Shown piece after piece: positions 1 to 4,597 of a DNA stretch of 6,895 nt; positions within the stretch are counted from its first letter, which is position 1; each line of letters opens with the position of its first letter. Position numbers and translations under genes: made by a program. Location of the stretch: NCBI GenBank assembly GCA_040389165.1, contig JAZKAK010000044.1, positions 1 to 6,895 on the forward strand. The letters run 5' to 3'. This DNA comes from CAIOTO01 sp040389165 (GTDB taxonomy: Bacteria > Pseudomonadota > Alphaproteobacteria > Paracaedibacterales > CAIOTO01). The notes under the pieces are model-generated. The model saw only the letters and a program-made list of their open reading frames with translations, was not told where the DNA came from and searched no databases.

Positions 1-23
1 TCCCCGCCTCCGCGGGAATGACA
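1..23. repeat. partial copy of palindromic repeat (dRS3-like half element)
   Basis: The first 23 bases read TCCCCGCCTCCGCGGGAATG followed by ACA. This matches the right arm of the complete element at 191-276 (consensus TCCCCGCCTACGCGGGG..TGACA). Its complement has the form TGTCATTCCC-N-GGGGA, the TCCC/GGGA hyphenated palindrome common in proteobacterial intergenic repeats and resembling Neisseria dRS3. The left part of the element probably lies outside the window. Confidence 0.6.
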
Positions 24-190
24 GTAAGAAAAATAAAAGTGACGGGTAGCATGAACCAAAAGTCAACATTTTGAAATCAGGTAGGTATACAAGAAAACAA
101 ACGATAGTATTCTTGCATAACTCAAAAATCCCCCTCCCCTCGCGTAACATTTTCGTGCTATAGTCTGAACTTAAAATTATAGTTTTTCGT

Positions 191-276
191 TGTCTTTCCC
201 ACGCAGGTAGGAATCCAGAGGGATTTTGCACCAAAACCTTTAGAGGCCTGGATCCCCGCCTACGCGGGGGGTGACA
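191..276. repeat. 86-bp inverted-repeat element (small MITE-like or REP-like)
   Basis: The left arm at 191-218 starts TGTCTTTCCC and ends GGAATCCAG. The right arm at 248-276 starts CTGGATCCCC and ends GGGTGACA. The reverse complement of the right arm aligns along the whole left arm with several mismatches and a one-base indel, so the element can fold on itself. The 29-bp centre contains a further hairpin, TTTTG (224-228), loop CAC, CAAAA (232-236), flanked by GG and CC. Such TGTCA-ended palindromes are widespread non-coding repeats in proteobacteria. The element ends 5 bp before an in-frame ATG at 282. Confidence 0.7.
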
Positions 277-313
277 CAAGAATGGCAAATAAAAAGTGCG
301 AAACAAATAAAAA

Positions 314-322
314 AGGAAAAGA
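314..322 (+). promoter_or_regulatory. ribosome binding site choosing the 324 start of the epimerase
   Basis: AGGA at 314-317, within AAGGAAAAG, lies 6 bases before ATG 324. The earlier in-frame ATG at 282 has no Shine-Dalgarno-like sequence and sits 5 bp after the palindromic repeat. It would add a lysine-rich 14-residue tail before the Rossmann strand. This supports 324 as the true start. Confidence 0.6.
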
Positions 323-323
323 A

Positions 324-1289
324 ATGATCTTCGTTACTGGCTGCGCAGGTTTTATTGGCTTTCATATGTGTAAGAAATTGCTCGAAAGCGGCCATTGCGT
401 TCTTGGGATAGATAACTTAAGTGATTATTACGATGTGTCTTTAAAGCAAACACGCCTGGATATGCTAAAGGAATATCCACATTTCACCTTTCGAAAGGTA
501 GATGTTGCCGATAAAGATGCAATGACTATATTAGGTCATGATTTCCCAAGCATTACGCACATTATTCACTTGGCAGCACAGGCTGGCGTTCGTTATTCAT
601 TGATTAATCCATATATCTATGTACAAACAAATGTAATGGGGCAGCTATGTATTTTAGAATTAGCAAAAACGTTACCAAACCTAAAGCATATGATGTATGC
701 AAGTACATCGTCAGTCTATGGCGCCAACGAAAAAATGCCTTTTTCCATCACTGACCGTACAGATACCCCTGTATCCCTGTACGCTGCCAGTAAAAAAGGA
801 TGCGAATTAATGTCTGAAAGTTATGCACGCATGTTCAAGTTACCGATCACGGGCTTGCGTTATTTTACCGTGTATGGCCCATGGGGACGCCCTGATATGG
901 CTTTATTCATGTTTACAAAAGCTATTTTGAATGATGAAGAAATTCCCGTGTTTAACAACGGCGATATGTATCGAAATTTTTCTTATGTAGATGACATTGT
1001 AAATGGCACGATCGCATGCGTACTTTCAGAACGCGCGCCAGGCACACATAAAATTTACAATCTTGGCAATGATAAATCTGAAACACTCATGGAATATATT
1101 CAAACAATAGAAGCAACACTTGGTAAAAAAGCAAAAATTCGCTTTGAGCCCATGCAAAATGGGGATGTCAGAGGCACAGTTGCCGACATCAGTGAAACCG
1201 TTGCTGATTATGGATTTTCTCCGAAAACCAATATAAATAAAGGCGTGCCAAACTTTATAAAATGGTATCGTGATTACTATCGCGTATAA
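324..1289 (+). CDS. UDP-glucuronate 4-epimerase family protein (extended SDR, NAD-dependent)
   Basis: The 321-residue product is a cytoplasmic extended short-chain dehydrogenase/reductase. It most resembles enzymes that interconvert UDP-glucuronate and UDP-galacturonate (called LpsL or CapI in some species), which supply uronic acid for LPS core or capsule. Visible motifs are the NAD-binding TGCAGFIG (5-12), acidic D30 after the second strand, the family signature DNLSDYYDVSL (30-40), HLAAQAGVRYS (82-92), the SSVYG strand (129-133), catalytic Tyr153 and Lys157 in YAASK, and TVYGPWGRPDMALF (182-195), which is typical of GlcA epimerases. Length is normal for the family (about 320-340). The start at 324 is preferred over 282 because of its ribosome binding site and because it places the Rossmann strand at the N-terminus; starting at 282 would give 335 residues. 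A related 4-epimerase acting on another UDP-sugar cannot be excluded. The next gene on this strand is asnB, and the pair suggests a surface-polysaccharide locus. Confidence 0.88.
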   Translation: MIFVTGCAGFIGFHMCKKLLESGHCVLGIDNLSDYYDVSLKQTRLDMLKEYPHFTFRKVDVADKDAMTILGHDFPSITHIIHLAAQAGVRYSLINPYIYVQTNVMGQLCILELAKTLPNLKHMMYASTSSVYGANEKMPFSITDRTDTPVSLYAASKKGCELMSESYARMFKLPITGLRYFTVYGPWGRPDMALFMFTKAILNDEEIPVFNNGDMYRNFSYVDDIVNGTIACVLSERAPGTHKIYNLGNDKSETLMEYIQTIEATLGKKAKIRFEPMQNGDVRGTVADISETVADYGFSPKTNINKGVPNFIKWYRDYYRV

Positions 1290-1324
1290 CTCATACTTCT
1301 TACAGTACTCACTTTTTCCCCCCT

Positions 1325-1404
1325 GTGTATATTGCCCGGACTTGATCCGTGCATCTATATCCACGGGCTGATCCCCGGATCAAGTCCGGGGACGCGGAAT
1401 ACAC
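1325..1404. repeat. palindromic intergenic repeat with perfect 15-bp arms
   Basis: CCCGGACTTGATCCG at 1335-1349 and its exact reverse complement at 1376-1390 enclose a 26-bp loop. An outer 6-bp pair, GTGTAT (1325-1330) and ATACAC (1399-1404), extends the palindrome. Inside the loop, CCGTG (1347-1351) can instead pair with a CACGG near 1362-1366, giving an alternative fold. CCGGACTTGATCCGG-type repeats are common between genes in many alphaproteobacteria. There is no T-run on either side, so it does not look like an intrinsic terminator, although RNA folding here could affect read-through from the epimerase into asnB. Confidence 0.7.
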
Positions 1405-1475
1405 GAAAAGAATTCTAGGTTTAAAAAACGCGAGCACTACATTATTTCTCTAACACACAAACAGGATTCTAATTT

Positions 1476-3419
1476 ATGTGCGGATTCACAGGCATCATTT
1501 CACAAAAACCAATCTCTACGGATCCATCACTATTGCAACGTATGGTTGATTCGATTGCCCACCGCGGCCCTGATGATGAAGGCATTTATCAAACAGAAAC
1601 AAAAACCGTTCCTGGACTCTTTTTTGGATTCAGGCGATTAGCGCTTGTTGATCTTACAAAAACAGGCGCACAACCCATGGTATCAGGCTGTGGTCGCTAC
1701 GTAATCGTGTACAATGGCGAAACCTATAGTAATGATGAGTTACGTCCAATCCTAACTGCTAAAGGCATAAACTTTCGTGGGCATTCGGACACCGAAGTAA
1801 TTTTAGAATCAATAGCAGCCTTTGGCGTTGAAGAAGCCGTTAAACAATTAAACGGCATGTTTGCTTTTGCTGTCTATGATAATCGTGAAAAAACCTTGCA
1901 CTTGATACGCGATCGCGTTGGCGTTAAACCCCTGTATTGGATGCGCTTTAATGAAGGACTTGCTTTTGCATCAGAACTAAAAGCACTCATGCCCCTATTC
2001 ACTGACCGCCCGCCCATGAACCAAAAAGCCGTATCAGCATACCTTCGTTACGGCTATGTACCGGCACCAATGAGCATCTACCAAGACATCTTCAAACTTG
2101 AACCTGGCACAATCTTAACTTTTTGCAATGGCACGCTTACACAGAAAAAGTACTGGTCAATGGATGAAGTCAGCCGTCAAACCAAACTAACTGGCAATTT
2201 CAATGATCATCGTGATGAGTTCCATACACTGCTCCGTGATTCTGTACGTCGTTGCATGCATGCAGACGTTCCTGTTGGCACATTGTTGTCAGGCGGTATT
2301 GATTCATCCCTTGTGACAGCACTCATGCAAAGCCAGTCAACAAGACCGATCTCAACATTTACCATTGGTTTTCATGAAAAGCGCTTTAACGAGGCTGAAG
2401 ATGCGAAACGAATAGCAGCACACCTTGGCACTGAACACCACGAACTCTATGTAACAACAAAAGAAACACAAGATGTTATCCCACTTTTAACAAACATGTA
2501 TGATGAACCCTTTGCCGATTCATCTGCTATACCGACCTTCTTAGTTTCAAAATTGGCACGTGGAAGATTAAAGGCAGTGCTATCAGGCGATGGTGGCGAT
2601 GAAGTCTTTGGTGGATATAAGCGTTATTTCTTGCTGAACCAACTCTGGACAATGAAAAATCGCATTCCTTTTTCAGGCACACTCGGCGCGTTCATTTCAA
2701 AACTCCCCCCACACATGCTTGATCGTCTTGTAAAGATCATGCCACCATCTTTTCGCGTGCAAAATTTTGGACAGCGTGTTAATACGCTTGGCAATTTGCT
2801 AAAAGCTGACTCACTGCAAGAATGTTACCAAGCTTTTATTGGCCTTTGGCATAATCAATCTGCTCTACGCTCAGATTTCAGTGACGTGCGTTTAGATTCA
2901 TACTTTACAAACAACACAAAGCTTGATGCAATGGAGCAAATGCAATTCATTGACACCAATACGTACCTGCCAGATGATATTTTAACAAAAGTAGATCGTG
3001 CGTCCATGGCCGTCAGCCTTGAAAGTCGCGTCCCTTTATTGGATCACCGTTTAATTGAGATGGCATGGCGTATGCCCACAGAATGGAAAGTCTCAGGGGG
3101 TAATAATGGCAAATTACCACTAAAAAACATTCTAGAGGATTACATTCCAAAAACATTATTTGATCGACCAAAAATGGGTTTTGGCGTACCTCTCCATGAC
3201 TGGCTACGCGGAGACTTGGTGAGTTGGGCCGAAGATCTTCTTTTTGATCCCTCATTAAAAGATGTATGTGATGTAAACGTTGTAAGGCGAGCATGGCGAC
3301 TACACAAATCAGGCGCTATAAATGACCAAGCACGACTTTGGGCTATTCTCATGCTACAAAGCTGGCGCTTGCAATCATTTAATAATGGAGCAAACAGCCC
3401 TACTGCGCTGTCCGTGTAA
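1476..3419 (+). CDS. asnB: asparagine synthetase (glutamine-hydrolysing), AsnB type
   Basis: The 647-residue cytoplasmic enzyme belongs to the class II glutamine amidotransferase plus ATP-pyrophosphatase family, which makes asparagine from aspartate, glutamine and ATP. The N-terminal glutaminase domain (about 1-210) has nucleophile Cys2, exposed after Met removal, FRRLALVDL (52-60), YNGE (79-82) and HSDTE (103-107). The synthetase domain (about 245-635) has the PPi loop SGGIDSS (272-278), LSGDGGDEVFGG (369-380), the LPDDILTKVDRASMA block (498-512), SLESRVPLLD (514-523) and RPKMGFGVPL (564-573). All key residues appear intact and length is normal. In YNGETYS the usual YNGEIYN is slightly altered, outside the catalytic residues. 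AGGA at 1463-1466 precedes the ATG by 9 bases. Downstream of a UDP-uronate epimerase, it could alternatively be a polysaccharide-cluster amidotransferase that amidates a sugar acid (WbpS-like). Sequence alone does not separate these roles. Its last 20 bp overlap the convergent FliL-like gene. Confidence 0.9.
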   Translation: MCGFTGIISQKPISTDPSLLQRMVDSIAHRGPDDEGIYQTETKTVPGLFFGFRRLALVDLTKTGAQPMVSGCGRYVIVYNGETYSNDELRPILTAKGINFRGHSDTEVILESIAAFGVEEAVKQLNGMFAFAVYDNREKTLHLIRDRVGVKPLYWMRFNEGLAFASELKALMPLFTDRPPMNQKAVSAYLRYGYVPAPMSIYQDIFKLEPGTILTFCNGTLTQKKYWSMDEVSRQTKLTGNFNDHRDEFHTLLRDSVRRCMHADVPVGTLLSGGIDSSLVTALMQSQSTRPISTFTIGFHEKRFNEAEDAKRIAAHLGTEHHELYVTTKETQDVIPLLTNMYDEPFADSSAIPTFLVSKLARGRLKAVLSGDGGDEVFGGYKRYFLLNQLWTMKNRIPFSGTLGAFISKLPPHMLDRLVKIMPPSFRVQNFGQRVNTLGNLLKADSLQECYQAFIGLWHNQSALRSDFSDVRLDSYFTNNTKLDAMEQMQFIDTNTYLPDDILTKVDRASMAVSLESRVPLLDHRLIEMAWRMPTEWKVSGGNNGKLPLKNILEDYIPKTLFDRPKMGFGVPLHDWLRGDLVSWAEDLLFDPSLKDVCDVNVVRRAWRLHKSGAINDQARLWAILMLQSWRLQSFNNGANSPTALSV

Positions 3420-3966
3420 AGAACATATCTCTTAAATAAATTGTTTCTATGTGATTTTTTCCAAGTATTTTTTCTGTTACTGCGAAAATACGTTCTTTTA
3501 TAACAGAGGTTGCCGGGTCCTGGCGAGAATTCCAAAGATTCCCAAACGCCTTATATAAATCGGTATAAATACCGTCTACAAGTCTAGGCAATAAAATCTT
3601 TGATTTCTTAAATGCTGTTCTTCCCGTTGCCTTCATAGCAATGCGCAAAAACAAAAAGGCATGCACACGGCCGTCACGTATAACAGGTACAATAAGCACT
3701 GGCAAACGAAAACACGGATATTCAAGAAAAAGCCTTAAAGCACTTTCACGTTTTAGAATCTCTTCTTTTTGATCCTCTTCGGACAGCCCAGTCTCATTTC
3801 CCTTTTTTGGTTCTTTAAGCTTATCGCCTTTATCTGGATCATACTCAAATATTTCAGGGCTTCTCATATTCTTATAATAATAAAGCCCTCCCCAAACACA
3901 CCCAGCAATCGTCAGGGCTGAGGCAATGATGAACATACAAATAGTAGCTATCTTCTTTACGTTCAA
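3400..3966 (-). CDS. FliL-like single-pass membrane protein or lipoprotein, function unknown
   Basis: This 188-residue product has a short basic N-terminus (Lys4, Lys5) and a hydrophobic stretch at about 6-31. A charged linker follows (about 38-75, rich in Lys, Glu and Asp), then a C-terminal domain (about 80-188). The C-terminal pattern, YPCFRLPVLIVPVIRDGRV (83-101), LLPRLVDGIYTDLY (125-138), IKERIFAVTEKILG (156-169) and IYLRDMFFTRTAQ (176-188), resembles FliL-type basal-body proteins and the FliL-like proteins I recall beside nusB in alphaproteobacteria. That assignment is by eye. No flagellar gene is in view. The hydrophobic stretch contains TIAGC (19-23), a good lipobox, so it may be an SPII-processed lipoprotein rather than TM-anchored; the bulk would be periplasmic either way. 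The start codon is TTG, with a TAG stop two codons upstream and AGGGA directly abutting it. The first ATG (3936-3934) would remove the lysines and also lacks a good ribosome binding site. The gene follows nusB after a probable terminator. Confidence 0.72.
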   Translation of the reverse strand: MNVKKIATICMFIIASALTIAGCVWGGLYYYKNMRSPEIFEYDPDKGDKLKEPKKGNETGLSEEDQKEEILKRESALRLFLEYPCFRLPVLIVPVIRDGRVHAFLFLRIAMKATGRTAFKKSKILLPRLVDGIYTDLYKAFGNLWNSRQDPATSVIKERIFAVTEKILGKNHIETIYLRDMFFTRTAQ

Positions 3967-3981
3967 TCCCTAACGCTTTCT

Positions 3982-4009
3982 TATAAAAAAGTATGCCCTC
4001 AGAGCATAC
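3982..4009 (-). terminator. probable Rho-independent terminator after nusB
   Basis: Read on the minus strand, GTATGC (4009-4004), a 7-base loop and GCATAC (3996-3991) form a perfect 6-bp hairpin. It is followed at once by TTTTTTAT (3990-3983). It begins 2 bp after the nusB stop codon. The stem is only half G+C, so termination may be partial, which would let some transcripts reach the FliL-like gene. Confidence 0.65.
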
Positions 4010-4011
4010 GC

Positions 4012-4467
4012 TTAAACACGTACATTTTTAGCTATATTATCTAAAATACCATTCACAAATTTAACTTCGCGCTCATCCAGAAAATCACGCGCAACTTCTA
4101 TATATTCATTTAGCACAACCGGAGTTGGCACTAATGGCTCGAACATAAGCTCATAACTTGCGGACCGCAACAATGACCGCACAACGGCTGCCAAACGATC
4201 CATTTTCCAATTATCTTGAAGATACTTTTGGATTTCCAAATCGATCTCTGGAATCTTCAAAGGAATTGCTTCCATTAATTTCTGAAAATAAGACTGATCT
4301 GGCGCAAAATAGTCGGCTTCCTGATCTGTATTGATAAAACGATGATTAATAAATTCACGCGCTATTATCGTCGTATTTTGCTGGGTCTGCTCGTATTGAT
4401 AAAGCGCTTGGACAAGTGCGATTCGCGCACTATGTCGTGCTGACTTATTGGATTTTTTCTGTGTCAT
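4012..4467 (-). CDS. nusB: transcription antitermination factor NusB
   Basis: The 151-residue all-helical cytoplasmic protein pairs with NusE (ribosomal protein S10) and binds boxA RNA. It supports antitermination and folding of rRNA transcripts. Visible family features are the basic N-terminus and first helix SARHSARIALVQALYQYEQ (9-27), WKMDRLAAVVRSLLRSASYEL (87-107), PTPVVLNEYIEVARDF (114-129) and the C-terminal VKFVNGILDNIAK (135-147). Length matches the usual 135-165. The ATG at 4467 is the only plausible start, because no in-frame ATG occurs before the upstream stop. It has no clear Shine-Dalgarno sequence (ATCCTTTATAT precedes it). ribH, a frequent alphaproteobacterial neighbour, is not next to it. 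recG lies 130 bp upstream on the same strand, and a probable terminator follows immediately. Confidence 0.92.
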   Translation of the reverse strand: MTQKKSNKSARHSARIALVQALYQYEQTQQNTTIIAREFINHRFINTDQEADYFAPDQSYFQKLMEAIPLKIPEIDLEIQKYLQDNWKMDRLAAVVRSLLRSASYELMFEPLVPTPVVLNEYIEVARDFLDEREVKFVNGILDNIAKNVRV

Positions 4468-4539
4468 ATATAAAGGATCGATACTACGTTGAAAATTTAT
4501 TTAAAAAATATGCGAATATTACATCTTTCATCCATAAAC

Positions 4540-4548
4540 TATATAGCA
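4540..4548 (-). promoter_or_regulatory. possible extended -10 promoter for nusB
   Basis: Read on the minus strand, TGCTATATA (4548-4540) fits the extended -10 form TGnTATAAT. It lies about 70 bases before the nusB ATG. No good -35 box sits 17 bp upstream. The 130-bp recG-nusB gap with no strong terminator for recG leaves co-transcription possible. This is a by-eye call. Confidence 0.25.
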
Positions 4549-4597
4549 TTTATCCGTAAAATGCCAGATCTGTGAGTCAGTCATAAAAGGGAAAACA

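Larger units (their letters stand above)
1..323. other. gene-free region with repeats upstream of the epimerase gene
   Basis: No convincing coding sequence is visible on either strand here. The longest plus-strand possibility I traced from an ATG (position 18) is about 18 codons and looks random. The region contains a half repeat at 1-23 and a full inverted repeat at 191-276. A weak promoter-like pair lies between them: TCAACA at 63-68, a 17-bp spacer and TATACA at 86-91. AT-rich stretches around 159-182 (for example TATAGT at 159-164) could also serve as -10 boxes but lack a good -35 partner. I do not call a promoter with confidence. Confidence 0.6.

Noticed and set aside
282..323. Start of the epimerase at ATG 282
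   Set aside because: It has no ribosome binding site, lies 5 bp from a repeat, and adds a lysine-rich tail before the NAD-binding strand. ATG 324 has AGGA at a 6-base spacing.
1026..1364. Minus-strand open frame under the 3' end of the epimerase, running into the palindrome
   Set aside because: It is antisense to a clearly conserved gene, its product has no recognisable motif, and part of it is repeat DNA.
1325..1404. The palindrome after the epimerase as an intrinsic terminator
   Set aside because: The loop is long (26 bp) and neither side has the required T-run. Its sequence matches a common intergenic repeat type.
3013..3535. Two minus-strand open frames (3013-3294 and 3140-3535) under asnB
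   Set aside because: They are shadows of conserved asnB codons, one also overlaps the FliL-like gene in another frame, and neither shows protein-like motifs.
4541..4568. Hairpin GCATTT/AAATGC in the recG-nusB gap as a recG terminator
   Set aside because: The stem is only 6 bp with one third G+C, and no clean T-run follows. It overlaps the better candidate for a nusB promoter.
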